From: Candidatus Legionella polyplacis
GTDB lineage: Bacteria > Pseudomonadota > Gammaproteobacteria > Legionellales > Legionellaceae
DNA length: 64,000 nt
Direction of reading: 5' to 3'
Assembly (NCBI RefSeq): GCF_037013735.1
Contig: NZ_CP135136.1
Coordinates: 1 to 64,000 of the forward strand
Shown: piece by piece, positions 10,840 to 20,112 of the stretch
Layout of the letters: every line of letters starts with the position of its first letter
How positions within the stretch are numbered: position 1 is the first letter of the stretch
Program-made: the position numbers and the translations under genes
Notes under the pieces: model-generated
The model's database searches: none
The model's input: only the letters and a program-made list of their open reading frames with translations
Told to the model about the DNA's origin: nothing

Positions 10840-12063
10840 TTATTTCTTTGTTAATTCTATTTCTACTGATTCAATTTTTTTAAATCTTTTGCTAATTTTT
10901 TTAGATGATATGTGTATTTCATTAGTGTCTTGATATGCTAAATTAATGTGTTTAGAAAGTTTGTCCATTCGTTGTTCAAATCGTTGAAAATCGTAAGAAA
11001 GAATTTCTAAATGTTTTTTAATGATATGTGTTTGTTTTTTTGTATCGATATCTTTTAAAATTGTTCTTGCTGTTGTTAAAATAGCCATTAAAGTTGTAGG
11101 AGAAGTAATCCAAACGCGTAAACTATGTGATAAGTTAATGATTTCTGGATAATTTGCATGGATTTCAGAAAATATTGATTCTGATGGTATAAACATTATA
11201 GCGCTATCTGTTGTTTCATTTAGTACAATATATTTTTCCGCAATATCTTTAATATGTTTTTGTACATCTTGTTTAAATTGTTGCCTAAGATTTTTTTTTT
11301 CTATTTCAGAAATATTATTGTTCATTAATTTTTTATAAGTTTCTAATGGAAATTTAGCATCAATGACTATATGCCCATTAGGTTCTGGCATAAACAATAT
11401 ACAATCAGCTCTTTTTTGATTACTTAAAGTGTATTGAGTTTGATAATGGTTTTTTGGAATTGCATTAGCTATAAGGGTGTTTAGTTGAATCTCTCCAAAA
11501 AGTCCTCTAGATTTTTTATCTGTTAAAATATCTTGTATGCTAATGATATTCATTGATAATTGTGATATTTTTTTTTGTGCTTCATCAATAATAGTGAGTT
11601 GTTGCATTATGTTAGTAAACATTGGAGTATTTTTATTTAATTCATTAGTAAATTTATGATCTATTTGTTGTATTAAATTTTTAAAATTTAAATGTATTTC
11701 TTGGTTAATAAAATGAAAATTAGATGATAATAAATTTATACATTGAGTAAAATTATAATTTACTTGATCGTAAACGTTTTTGATTTCTTGTTTGATTATG
11801 TTATTAATATTATTTAATATATTTATTTTTTTTTCTGCTTCAATATCATTTATATCTTTTTGTATTTTGTAACAAATAGTTTGTAAATTAATTTCAATAT
11901 TTTTGTTTTGATTTTCAATATTTATTTTGAGTTCGTTTAAATTTTTTTTTATAAAAAGTTTTTGTTTAAATTGATAGTTTATTATCCATACAATAAGTAA
12001 TATTTCGATAATATTTATAAAAAATATTTTTTTGAAATATATATTTGACAAGTAATAAATCAT
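10840..12063 (-). CDS. rmuC: DNA recombination protein RmuC homologue
   Basis: RmuC is a membrane-anchored protein that limits inversions between short inverted repeats in E. coli; its exact reaction is not settled. The 407-aa protein has an N-terminal membrane helix (about 12-31), a long charged coiled-coil region (about 35-180) and the conserved nuclease-like core with SRGLFGEIQLNTLI, QKRADCILFMPE and VIDAKFPLETYKKL (about 190-250). The Asp...DAK pattern fits a PD-(D/E)XK fold. It stands alone, flanked by A/T-rich gaps of 267 and 130 bases in which I see nothing else. Confidence 0.88.
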   Translation of the reverse strand: MIYYLSNIYFKKIFFINIIEILLIVWIINYQFKQKLFIKKNLNELKINIENQNKNIEINLQTICYKIQKDINDIEAEKKINILNNINNIIKQEIKNVYDQVNYNFTQCINLLSSNFHFINQEIHLNFKNLIQQIDHKFTNELNKNTPMFTNIMQQLTIIDEAQKKISQLSMNIISIQDILTDKKSRGLFGEIQLNTLIANAIPKNHYQTQYTLSNQKRADCILFMPEPNGHIVIDAKFPLETYKKLMNNNISEIEKKNLRQQFKQDVQKHIKDIAEKYIVLNETTDSAIMFIPSESIFSEIHANYPEIINLSHSLRVWITSPTTLMAILTTARTILKDIDTKKQTHIIKKHLEILSYDFQRFEQRMDKLSKHINLAYQDTNEIHISSKKISKRFKKIESVEIELTKK

Positions 12064-12193
12064 TTTATAAGAAAGAAATTTTATTTAGTAATAATAATAG
12101 TTAATATATGTAAAGTATTTTTGCCTTTTTATTTTATAAAAATAAAAGTTTTATTTCAATATTGTTTATTTAAGAAATAGTAAATATGTAAGT

Positions 12194-13162
12194 TTAATAA
12201 TTTCGATTTAAAGAAAAATATGCAAGCTTTTTCAAAGCGTTTTTATAAATACTTTCTGGTATATATTTTAGATATGAAATAGCTCGTAATATTTCAATTC
12301 TTGCATATTTTTTTGTTGCTTCTATAGCTTTTGTTTCTTTGATTATAATTAATATTTTATTGAAATTATTTAAATTTCTTTCTTTAATATTTTGAAATAT
12401 TACCTTTTTTTGTTCTTTTGTTCCAGATTTTAATGCATATAGCAATGGAAAGGTAATTTTTCCATTAAAAAAATCTTTTCCAATATTTTTTCCTACCATT
12501 TTTGTTTCCAAAGAATAATCTAATGCATCATCAATTAATTGAAAGGCATTTCCTAAATGTAATCCGTAATTGTATAAATTTGTTATAATTTTTTTATGAG
12601 AATTACTAATAAATGCTCCAATTGCTGCTGATGTTGCAAATAATAAAGCTGTTTTTTTTTTAATAATATCAAAATATTCTGTAATTGATAATGAAATATT
12701 GTATTGATTAGTTAATTGTTTGATTTCTCCACAACTTATTTGATATGAAGTATCTGATAGTAATTTTAGTATTTCAGGATGATTTATATCTACCATAATT
12801 TGTATAGTTTGTGTAAATAAATAATCGCCTACTAAAATACTAGCTTTACTTCCCCAGATTTGATTTGCTGTTTCATGTCCTCTTCTCAATGAAGATTCAT
12901 CAATTACGTCATCATGTAATAATGTAGCTGTATGAAAAAATTCAATCATTGCTGCTAATCTTATATGATTTGATCCTTTATACCCGCAAGAATGACTAGA
13001 TAATAAAACTAACAGTGGTCTTAAACGTTTTCCTCCGTTTTTAATTATATAATTTGTTAGACTATTGATTAGTTTAATTTTAGAATGTAATTTATTTAAT
13101 ATTAATTCATTGACTTTATTTAGATCTTTATGGACTAATGTTTTTATATAAGTAATTGTCAT
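12194..13162 (-). CDS. ispB: Octaprenyl-diphosphate synthase-type polyprenyl synthase
   Basis: Elongates farnesyl diphosphate with isopentenyl diphosphate to the long isoprenoid tail of ubiquinone. The 322-aa protein matches E. coli IspB (323 aa). The first Asp-rich motif DDVID is at 84-88, followed by SSLRRG; the second, DDALD, is at 211-215. GGKRLRP near residue 43 binds the substrate diphosphate. The product chain length cannot be read from sequence alone. UbiA, which would use the product, is at 45445-46299. An A10 tract lies within the gene (T10 at 12652-12661 on the + strand) with the frame intact. Confidence 0.93.
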   Translation of the reverse strand: MTITYIKTLVHKDLNKVNELILNKLHSKIKLINSLTNYIIKNGGKRLRPLLVLLSSHSCGYKGSNHIRLAAMIEFFHTATLLHDDVIDESSLRRGHETANQIWGSKASILVGDYLFTQTIQIMVDINHPEILKLLSDTSYQISCGEIKQLTNQYNISLSITEYFDIIKKKTALLFATSAAIGAFISNSHKKIITNLYNYGLHLGNAFQLIDDALDYSLETKMVGKNIGKDFFNGKITFPLLYALKSGTKEQKKVIFQNIKERNLNNFNKILIIIKETKAIEATKKYARIEILRAISYLKYIPESIYKNALKKLAYFSLNRNY

Positions 13163-13172
13163 TTAATTTTTA

Positions 13173-14267
13173 TTAAATGTTGTAGCGAAAGTACACAATA
13201 TCTCCATCTTGAATGGTATAATGTTTTCCTTCAATTTTTAATTTTCCAATAGATTTAATTATTTTACAATCTTTATAAGTTATAAAATCTTCATAAGATA
13301 TAATTTCTACTCGAATAAAACCTTTTTTAAAATCACTGTGAATATTCTTTGCAGCTTGAATAGCAATATTTTGTTTCTCTATAATCCAAGCATGAGCTTC
13401 TTTTTTATTAATTGTATAGTAAGTACAAAGTTCAAGTGTTTTATATACTGTATATATAATATTGTTTATATCTAGTATAGAATTTTTTTGATTGTCTATA
13501 ATAATTTCATTTTTACTATTTTTATTTAATTTTTTCAATGTAAATTGAGTTTTTATATCTATAGGAATACATATTATATTTTTTGTTTTTGCAAATTCTA
13601 TTATTTGATTTAATAGATAGTTTTTTTTATTTTTATAAGAATTTTTATTAGAAATATTAGCTATATAAATAATAGGTTTGTAAGTTAATAAATATAAGTT
13701 ATGAATAATTTTTTTTTCTTGAGAATTTAATTTTAAATTTCTTGCTGGAAATCCAGTATTTAAATATTTTTTTATTTTTTCTAATGTATTTTTTTGAAAA
13801 TAAGTTTCTTTATTTTTAATGTTTTTTATTTTACTTAATGCATTATCAATAGTATTTATGTCAGAAAAAATTAATTCCATATCAATGGTTTCGATATCGT
13901 TTATTGGATTAATAATATTGTTATAATGAATAATTTTTTCATTGATGAAACAACGTACAACATGTATAATAATATGTACGTTTCTTATGTTAGATAAAAA
14001 TTGATTTCCTAATCCATCTCCTTTTGAAGCTCCTTTGATTAATCCTGCAATATCGATAAATGTTAAATTTGAAAATTTTATTTTTTTAGGTTTTATTATT
14101 TTTTTTATTTTTAATAATCTTAAATCAAATATTTCAGCAGTAGCAATGTTGGGTTTTATTGTACAGAATAAATAATTATCAGCATTAACATTAGATTGTG
14201 TAATTAAATTAAATAATGTTGATTTTCCTACGTTAGGCAATCCAATTATTCCACATTTATAATTCAT
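13173..14267 (-). CDS. ychF: Ribosome-binding ATPase/GTPase YchF
   Basis: Universal Obg-family P-loop protein that binds ribosomes and prefers ATP in E. coli. The 364-aa length equals E. coli YchF (363). G1 is GLPNVGKS (9-16), the G3 region reads DIAGLIKGAS, and the C-terminal TGS-like domain ends with IEGKHYTIQDGDIVYFR. It lies between pth and ispB; ychF next to pth is a common bacterial arrangement. The start ATG is clear. Confidence 0.95.
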   Translation of the reverse strand: MNYKCGIIGLPNVGKSTLFNLITQSNVNADNYLFCTIKPNIATAEIFDLRLLKIKKIIKPKKIKFSNLTFIDIAGLIKGASKGDGLGNQFLSNIRNVHIIIHVVRCFINEKIIHYNNIINPINDIETIDMELIFSDINTIDNALSKIKNIKNKETYFQKNTLEKIKKYLNTGFPARNLKLNSQEKKIIHNLYLLTYKPIIYIANISNKNSYKNKKNYLLNQIIEFAKTKNIICIPIDIKTQFTLKKLNKNSKNEIIIDNQKNSILDINNIIYTVYKTLELCTYYTINKKEAHAWIIEKQNIAIQAAKNIHSDFKKGFIRVEIISYEDFITYKDCKIIKSIGKLKIEGKHYTIQDGDIVYFRYNI

Positions 14268-14385
14268 AATTAATTTTTGTATATAAAAAATAATTTATTT
14301 ATTTTATTTAAAATAATATGTTAATTTAAAATTAAAATTTTTTTTAATGTTATTATATTTATTACTTTTAAATTTATATTTATTT

Positions 14386-14940
14386 TTAAGTTGGTGTTTT
14401 GGGTTTGTTTATAATAGATAGAAATATATTTATTCCTTTTAAGATAGCTTTTAAAATAAGTTTTTTTTCAAATAATGTTGGTTCACTTAAAACATAGTAT
14501 TGTAATATTTCACGTTTATATATAAATGATTTAATTCCTAAACGTATTCTATAAAATTCTTTGTTACCTAAGGTATTTATTACATTTTTTACTCCATTAT
14601 GCCCTTCATGACTGCCTCCAAATTGTAATTTAATTTTTCCGACAGGTAATTTGATATCGTCATGAGAAATTAATATATTGTTTGGATGAATTTTATAGAA
14701 ATCTGTTATTTTTTTTATTGATAATCCATTTAGATTCATAAAATTTAGAGGTAGTAATGCTTTACATGTATAGTTATTAATATTTAAAGTATATAGTTCA
14801 CTACCAAATTTTTTTTTATATTTATAATCAGTATTATATTTTTTTACTAATTTTTTAATAAACCATTCACCGACATTATGTCTAGTTTTTGAATACTGTT
14901 TACCAGGATTTCTTAATCCTATAATAAGTTTTATTGTCAT
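14386..14940 (-). CDS. pth: Peptidyl-tRNA hydrolase
   Basis: Releases peptides from prematurely dropped peptidyl-tRNA. The 184-aa protein carries the active-site residues Asn11, His21 and Asp94 in GLRNPG, RHNVGEWF and SHDDIKLPVG, each one position higher than in E. coli Pth, plus LNFMNLNG and GGSHEGHNGVKN. Its ATG overlaps the rplY stop by four bases (ATGA), indicating translational coupling, as in the common rplY-pth-ychF order. Confidence 0.95.
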   Translation of the reverse strand: MTIKLIIGLRNPGKQYSKTRHNVGEWFIKKLVKKYNTDYKYKKKFGSELYTLNINNYTCKALLPLNFMNLNGLSIKKITDFYKIHPNNILISHDDIKLPVGKIKLQFGGSHEGHNGVKNVINTLGNKEFYRIRLGIKSFIYKREILQYYVLSEPTLFEKKLILKAILKGINIFLSIINKPKTPT

Positions 14941-15584
14941 GATTTTTTTTGTAAATTAATATCGTTATTGCTTTCTTTATCAGTAGTAGGTTCTTCTGTT
15001 TTAGAATGTTTAACGATATTTATTCCGACTACAGATGTATTATAGTTTGGATTAGAAGTATCAATTGTTAATTTAATTTTTTCTGGTAATTTTAAGTCAA
15101 ATAAATGAATAGTTTCTCCTAATTTTATGTTAGCTAAATCTACAGTAATAAAATTTGGTAAATATTGAGCTTGACATTTAATTTCTACATAGTGAATAGA
15201 GTATGTTATGATTCCTCCTAATTTTACTCCGATTGATTTTTCTTTATTGATGAATTTTATTGGAATTCGTGTAGTAATTATACTTTTTTCAGATAGATTT
15301 TGTAAATCTATATGCAAGATAATTGGTTTATAAGGATGATATTGTATATGTTTAATAATTACATTGTAGAATTTATTTTCTATGTTTAATTTAAAAATAT
15401 TTAAATTAATATTTTTATTATTTAAAAGTTTGTATATTTTATTTTCTGAAAAATAAAGATGTATGGTTTTTTTATTTTTTTCATATAAAACTGCTGGTAT
15501 TTTTTTTTCTAAATTACGCATACGACGACTATTTCTTTTTCCTAATTTTTTTCTTAGTTTTGCTTCTAAAATAATATCTAGCAT
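14937..15584 (-). CDS. rplY: 50S ribosomal protein L25, Ctc/TL5 form
   Basis: Binds 5S rRNA. At 215 aa it is the long general-stress (Ctc/TL5) form with an N-terminal 5S-binding domain (about 1-95, starting LEAKLRKKLGKRNSRRMR) and a C-terminal beta domain (about 96-190), unlike the 94-aa E. coli L25. The last 25 residues are polar and probably disordered. The long form is usual outside the enteric bacteria, which supports a non-enteric ancestry. It heads the rplY-pth pair. Confidence 0.93.
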   Translation of the reverse strand: MLDIILEAKLRKKLGKRNSRRMRNLEKKIPAVLYEKNKKTIHLYFSENKIYKLLNNKNINLNIFKLNIENKFYNVIIKHIQYHPYKPIILHIDLQNLSEKSIITTRIPIKFINKEKSIGVKLGGIITYSIHYVEIKCQAQYLPNFITVDLANIKLGETIHLFDLKLPEKIKLTIDTSNPNYNTSVVGINIVKHSKTEEPTTDKESNNDINLQKKS

Positions 15585-15798
15585 ATTATCTCCAATTAAA
15601 TATATTTTAATTTTTATTTTTCTTAAATAGAATAAGAAGTTTTAATGATATATTTTAACTTAAAATAAGTTGAAATTATTAAAAAATTTTTATAAAATAC
15701 TGGTTTTTGATAAATTTTGTTTTTTATTAAAATATCTTTGGTAACTGTTAAATTTTTATTTAGAAAAAGTTAAGATTTTTAGATCTTGGGGATTATAT

Positions 15799-16119
15799 AT
15801 GAATGCTGTAATTTTATTAGGAGGAAAACAATATTCTATAAAAATAGGAGATTTGTTAATTGTAGAATTATTGTCAGTTAAGATTAAAAAGGAATTAAAT
15901 ATCAAAGATGTATTATTAATTTTTGATAATAATAAATGTTTAATTGGTAACCCATTTGTACAGAATTCTTTTGTTAAAATAAAGATTTTAGAACATTTGA
16001 AACATGATAAAATTACGGTATTAAAATTTAAGCGTAGGAAACATTATATAAAGCGCTTTGGACATAGACAATGTTGTACTAAAATACAAGTATTGGATAT
16101 TAACTATAATAATAGTTAG
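15799..16119 (+). CDS. rplU: 50S ribosomal protein L21
   Basis: Binds 23S rRNA; first gene of the conserved rplU-rpmA-obgE cluster. The 106 aa match E. coli L21 (103) from [10 protein letters not shown] at the start to [14 protein letters not shown] near the end. A TGGGGA ribosome site lies six to seven bases before the ATG. The 214-base divergent gap upstream must hold its promoter, but A/T richness makes any -10/-35 assignment unsafe. Confidence 0.96.
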   Translation: MNAVILLGGKQYSIKIGDLLIVELLSVKIKKELNIKDVLLIFDNNKCLIGNPFVQNSFVKIKILEHLKHDKITVLKFKRRKHYIKRFGHRQCCTKIQVLDINYNNS

Positions 16120-16133
16120 GGAATTATAAGTTT

Positions 16134-16388
16134 ATGGCACATAAGAAAGCTGCAGGTAGTACTAGAAATGGTAGAGATTCAAAACCAAAGTATCTTGGAA
16201 TAAAAATATATGGTGGTCAATTGGTAAAACCAGGTAATATTATTTTAAGACAACGTGGAACTAAATTTCATTGTGGAAAATACGTTAAGTGTGGAAGAGA
16301 TCATACTTTATATTCTACTACTTTTGGAATGGTATCTTTCTATAGGTGTAAAAGAAAAAAGCGTATTTATGTATCTATTGTACAATAA
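16134..16388 (+). CDS. rpmA: 50S ribosomal protein L27
   Basis: L27 reaches toward the peptidyl transferase centre with its N-terminus. The 84-aa protein begins [16 protein letters not shown], which is nearly invariant, and continues with [13 protein letters not shown]. Length is normal (E. coli 85). It lies 14 bases after rplU with obgE following, the usual order. Confidence 0.97.
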   Translation: MAHKKAAGSTRNGRDSKPKYLGIKIYGGQLVKPGNIILRQRGTKFHCGKYVKCGRDHTLYSTTFGMVSFYRCKRKKRIYVSIVQ

Positions 16389-16468
16389 CAACTGAATTTA
16401 TCATAATTTAATTATAAGATTAATTTATATTATATATATTATTATTTTCTAATGAATAATAGACAAAT

Positions 16469-17476
16469 ATGAAATTTGTTGATGAAGCTTTTATAACTGT
16501 TGAATCTGGAAAGGGTGGAGATGGTTGTTTGAGTTTTAGAAGGGAAAAATATATTCCTCGTGGAGGACCTAATGGTGGAGATGGAGGAAAAGGTGGTAGT
16601 ATTTATTTAAAAGGAAATAAAAATTTAAATAATTTGTTAAGTTTTAGAAATAAAAAATATTATAAAGCTCAAGATGGTTGTTCTGGAATGAGTAATGGAA
16701 AAACAGGAAAATCTGGAAAAAATCTTGTCATTTATGTTCCTATTGGAACTATGGTATTTAATGGAACTACTAATAATCTCATTGGAGATATAAAAACTGT
16801 AAGTGATTTATTGTTAATAGCTAAAGGAGGAAAAAATGGAATAGGAAATATTCATTTTAAAACAAGTACTAATCAATATCCAATACAAAGAACATTAGGT
16901 TGTTTGGGAAAAAAATATTATTTACGTTTAGAATTGAGAGTGTTAGCAGATATTGGATTATTAGGTTTGCCAAATTCTGGTAAATCAACCTTGATAAATT
17001 CTGTTTCAAATACTAAATCTAAAATAGCAGATTATCCATTTACTACATTATATCCAATATTAGGAGTATTTTTTGTATCTTCCAATAAGAAATTTATAAT
17101 AGCGGATATTCCTGGTTTAGTTAAAGAATCATCTAGCGGATATGGACTTGGATTTAATTTTTTAAAGCATTTATCGAGAACACGAATACTTTTCCATATG
17201 GTAGATATTAGTTTATATAATGATTATGGAGAAGATAAGGTAATAGAATCTATAAATATTATAGATAATGAAATAAAAAAATATAATATAGATTTATATA
17301 GTAAATTACGTTGGTTAATTTTTAATAAAATTGATTTGTTTTTAGATAAAAACAATGTGAAACACACAGTAAATAATATAATAAACAAAATACAATGGAG
17401 AGATAAATTTTTTTTAATTTCAGCTTCAACTGGTGAGGGAATTAAAAAAATTGTTGATGCGTTAAAAAAATTATAA
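16469..17476 (+). CDS. obgE: GTPase ObgE/CgtA, short C-terminus
   Basis: Obg-family GTPase that acts in late 50S assembly and stress control. The Gly-rich N-terminal Obg fold (about 1-158) contains SFRREKYIPRGGPNGGDGG. The G domain (about 159-335) has GLPNSGKST near 166-174, DIPGLVKE and NKIDL. At 335 aa it ends soon after the G domain, whereas E. coli Obg (390 aa) continues with an acidic tail, so the variable C-terminal region is missing. All GTPase motifs are intact. Confidence 0.95.
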   Translation: MKFVDEAFITVESGKGGDGCLSFRREKYIPRGGPNGGDGGKGGSIYLKGNKNLNNLLSFRNKKYYKAQDGCSGMSNGKTGKSGKNLVIYVPIGTMVFNGTTNNLIGDIKTVSDLLLIAKGGKNGIGNIHFKTSTNQYPIQRTLGCLGKKYYLRLELRVLADIGLLGLPNSGKSTLINSVSNTKSKIADYPFTTLYPILGVFFVSSNKKFIIADIPGLVKESSSGYGLGFNFLKHLSRTRILFHMVDISLYNDYGEDKVIESINIIDNEIKKYNIDLYSKLRWLIFNKIDLFLDKNNVKHTVNNIINKIQWRDKFFLISASTGEGIKKIVDALKKL

Positions 17477-17661
17477 TTTTTATTGAAATTTGATATTAGT
17501 AAGTGATTTTACTAAAATTTAGTTAGTTTTTGAATAAATAGATTGTGTAAATTAATTATTATTGATATTATAATAAATAATTTTTATTTTTAATAAAAAT
17601 AATATTTGTTATTTATATAATATTATATTAGCCATAAATGATATAGAATATATAAAATAAT

Positions 17662-17994
17662 ATGAGATACTATGAGTTAGTCATTTTAATTCATCCAGAT
17701 AAAAGTGATCATTTGATTCAAATAATAGATAAATATGAAAAAATAGTTTTAGAATCAGATGGTGAAATTTGTTATAAGGAAGATTGTGGAAGGCGACAAT
17801 TAGCATATACTATTAGAAATGTATATAAAGCTAATTATTATTTATTATATATTAAATGTGATAGGAAAATTATTAATAATGTAAATAATATTTTAAAGTT
17901 TGATGAGAATGTAATTAGATTCTTAATTATAAAAAAGAACAAGATAATAAAAAAACCTTCTTTTTTATCTAAGAAAGATAATTATAACATGTAA
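17662..17994 (+). CDS. rpsF: 30S ribosomal protein S6
   Basis: Forms a dimer with S18 in the 30S platform. The 110 aa begin MRYYELVILIHPD and contain EDCGRRQLAYTI and ANYYLLYIKC, all typical. It lacks the acidic Glu-modified tail that makes the E. coli protein longer. First gene of rpsF-rpsR-rplI. No clear ribosome site precedes the ATG. Confidence 0.95.
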   Translation: MRYYELVILIHPDKSDHLIQIIDKYEKIVLESDGEICYKEDCGRRQLAYTIRNVYKANYYLLYIKCDRKIINNVNNILKFDENVIRFLIIKKNKIIKKPSFLSKKDNYNM

Positions 17995-18028
17995 TGTATT
18001 TAATTTATTAAAAAGGTAATAAATTATT

Positions 18029-18262
18029 ATGATAATAAATTCTTATAGAAAAAAGAGAATATATAAATTTAAAAATAATAAAGAGTTTGAAAATTTAACT
18101 TTTAAAGATATTAATATTTTAAAGAATTTTATTACAGAAACTGGAAAAATTATTCCTAGTAGGATAAGCGGTACTCCTATACGAATTCAAAGAAAAATAG
18201 CTAATTCTATTAAACATGCTAGATTTCTTGCTTTATTACCTTATTGTGATAATCATAGATGA
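18029..18262 (+). CDS. rpsR: 30S ribosomal protein S18
   Basis: Partner of S6 on the 30S platform. The 77-aa protein has [17 protein letters not shown] and [12 protein letters not shown] followed by the conserved [12 protein letters not shown], the normal S18 pattern and length (E. coli 75). It follows rpsF by 34 bases. Confidence 0.96.
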   Translation: MIINSYRKKRIYKFKNNKEFENLTFKDINILKNFITETGKIIPSRISGTPIRIQRKIANSIKHARFLALLPYCDNHR

Positions 18263-18567
18263 TTTAATATATAAGAAAAATAATGGTTTTTTACCATAGA
18301 AAATATTTACTTTTAGATAAAGTATTGTTTTTGTTTAAATTTTTGTTTTTGTGGGTTTGTATATTAATTAATTTAAAACTTTTAAAAATTTTTTTCATTA
18401 CTTTAACAAATTAAAAATAATTTACCAAAATAATGAATACATATGTTTTATATAATATATAATTTATGTTATCACATTTTTTGATTTATTTTTAATAAAA
18501 GAGAAATTTTGTTTCTAATTTTTAGCTACATTATTAAAATTTGTTTAAAATATGGAGAGTATAAATT
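18263..18567. other. 305-base A/T-rich gap between rpsR and rplI
   Basis: It holds a small hairpin 21 bases after the rpsR stop (ATGGT and ACCAT around TTTTT, 18283-18297) and one short ORF (18283-18414) described separately. Otherwise I see only A/T-rich DNA. rpsR and rplI are often adjacent or separated by a membrane-protein gene, so a lost gene is possible. Confidence 0.6.
18283..18414 (+). CDS. Possible 43-aa hydrophobic peptide or gene remnant
   Basis: ATG at 18283 opens 43 codons ending in TAA at 18412. The peptide is basic at its start (MVFYHRKYLLLDK) and then strongly hydrophobic (FLFKFLFLWVCILIN), which would make one membrane helix. In many gammaproteobacteria a DUF2232-type membrane protein is encoded between rpsR and rplI, so this may be a decayed remnant. 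Random A/T-rich DNA also produces Phe/Leu/Ile-rich frames, and there is no good ribosome site, so confidence is low. Confidence 0.2.
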   Translation: MVFYHRKYLLLDKVLFLFKFLFLWVCILINLKLLKIFFITLTN

Positions 18568-19014
18568 GTGGATATAGTTTTGTTAAAAACTGTAAAGAAT
18601 CTTGGAAATACAGGGGATAAGATAAATGTATCATCTGGATATGCTAGAAATTATTTAATTCCTAAAAAAATAGCTGTATATTGTACAAAAAGTAATATTG
18701 AATTTTTTAAAAAACGACGAGCTTTTCTTGAGCAGAGAAAGCAAGAAGTTATAGATAATGCAAATCAACGTGCATTACATTTTAAAAATGTAATATTGAC
18801 TATACCAGTTAAAACCAAAAATAAAACAGAATTATATGGTTCTATACGAGCATTAGATATACAGAAACAACTAAAAAAGCAAATGTTATATGTAAAAAAA
18901 CGAGAAATTATTTTACCTTTAAAACAAATTCGTTGTATAGGAAATTACAAAATAAAGATAATGTTTTTTAAAAATATATATACAGAAATATCTCTGAATA
19001 TTGTTTCTGAATAA
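18568..19014 (+). CDS. rplI: 50S ribosomal protein L9
   Basis: Binds 23S rRNA through the N-terminal domain (VNLG-type: LLKTVKNLGNTGDKINVSSGYARNYLIP, residues about 5-32, quoted here only in outline by its GDKINV and GYARNYL parts), followed by a long helix and a C-terminal domain. The 148-aa length equals E. coli L9 (149). The start is GTG at 18568, fixed by the near-invariant N-terminus; a GGAGAG-like ribosome site lies just upstream. The C-terminal domain is intact. Confidence 0.95.
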   Translation: MDIVLLKTVKNLGNTGDKINVSSGYARNYLIPKKIAVYCTKSNIEFFKKRRAFLEQRKQEVIDNANQRALHFKNVILTIPVKTKNKTELYGSIRALDIQKQLKKQMLYVKKREIILPLKQIRCIGNYKIKIMFFKNIYTEISLNIVSE

Positions 19015-19080
19015 AAGCTTTAATAGGTTGATCATTATAAATAATTTTACATTATTGATATAATAATTTGCTATTTTTGT

Positions 19081-19410
19081 TTATTTTATAAATTTTTCTA
19101 GTTTTATTATTTCATATGCTGGTTCTTCATATGGATGAACTAATTTCAGTGTTTTTATTGCGTTATGAATATATTTAGCTTTACAAATCATTTCTACTTT
19201 ATATTCTTTAACATAAGTAAGAGAATTTATTTTTCCGATTGTAGGATTTGCATTTTTTAATGGTTTAAATTGACCAATACCTAAACATTGCCAACACACT
19301 TCTGTATAATTTCCTAATTTTCCAGCACCAGAAGAAAAAAGTGCTTGTTTTACTTTTTCTACACTATTTTTTGGGATATATGTAATTATTTTATATATTA
19401 AGTTTTCCAT
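19081..19410 (-). CDS. Stand-alone NIF3-insert (PII/CutA-like) domain protein
   Basis: The 109-aa protein matches the small alpha/beta domain that is inserted in NIF3/YqfO-type proteins and also occurs alone. It shows YKIITYIPKNSVEKVKQALF at the start, GAGKLGNYTEVCW, GQFKP and the characteristic HPYEEPAYEI near the C-terminus. The flanking metal-binding halves of full NIF3 proteins are absent. Its cellular role is unknown. The start overlaps the end of the upstream thioredoxin-fold gene by 13 bases, so the two are probably cotranscribed. Confidence 0.8.
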   Translation of the reverse strand: MENLIYKIITYIPKNSVEKVKQALFSSGAGKLGNYTEVCWQCLGIGQFKPLKNANPTIGKINSLTYVKEYKVEMICKAKYIHNAIKTLKLVHPYEEPAYEIIKLEKFIK

Positions 19411-19958
19411 TTTATATTACATCCTATACTTGGTTTTTGGTTTGTATTTATTGGAATTCCGTTAATTAAATTGTCAATAGTATCTTTAATAGATTTACCA
19501 GTAACTTTTATATTATTTTTTGGTCTAGAATCATCAAATTGACCTCTATATACTAAAAGTAATTTTTTATTAAAAATATAAAAATCTGGCGTACAAGTTG
19601 CTTTATAAAGTTTAGCTACTTCTTGTGTTTCATCATAAAGATAAGGAAAAGAATAATTATTTTTGATAGCTATTTTTTTCATATTTTCTGGGGAATCTTC
19701 TGGGTATTGTTTTATATCATTCGAATTGATTCCATAAAAGTTTACATTTTTATTTTTATAAAATAAAGATATTTCTGATAACTTTTTATTGATATGTTGA
19801 ACATATGGACAATGGTTACATATAAACATTAAAACCATTGCATTAATTCTTATATTTTTTGGTGGAAATGATACAATATTTCCACTTATAACATCTATTA
19901 ATGAAAATGAATATGCTTTAGTTCCTAACTGTATCATGCTGGAAGCGGTTTGTACCAT
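19398..19958 (-). CDS. Thioredoxin-fold (AhpC/TSA-like) redox protein
   Basis: The 186-aa protein has a redoxin fold with the motif FICNHCPYV, a CxxC pair at Cys47 and Cys50, followed by GINSNDIKQYPEDSPE and YKATCTPDFYIF. The C-terminus carries IGCNIKWK, a conserved Cys-containing tail of this subfamily. No signal peptide is evident, so it is probably cytoplasmic. Members are annotated as thioredoxin family or peroxiredoxin-like proteins, and the substrate is not known. It overlaps the downstream NIF3-like gene by 13 bases. Confidence 0.82.
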   Translation of the reverse strand: MVQTASSMIQLGTKAYSFSLIDVISGNIVSFPPKNIRINAMVLMFICNHCPYVQHINKKLSEISLFYKNKNVNFYGINSNDIKQYPEDSPENMKKIAIKNNYSFPYLYDETQEVAKLYKATCTPDFYIFNKKLLLVYRGQFDDSRPKNNIKVTGKSIKDTIDNLINGIPINTNQKPSIGCNIKWKT

Positions 19959-20112
19959 ATATTTGTTAAGTAATTTATTATTATGAAAATAATATTTTAC
20001 AAAAAAAAAATAAAAAATAAAGAGAAAATAATTATTTTTAATCTTATAATATATATATCTTTAAAAGGAATATTTATTTTTATTTGATGTAGATTGAATA
20101 GTATCTCAATTA

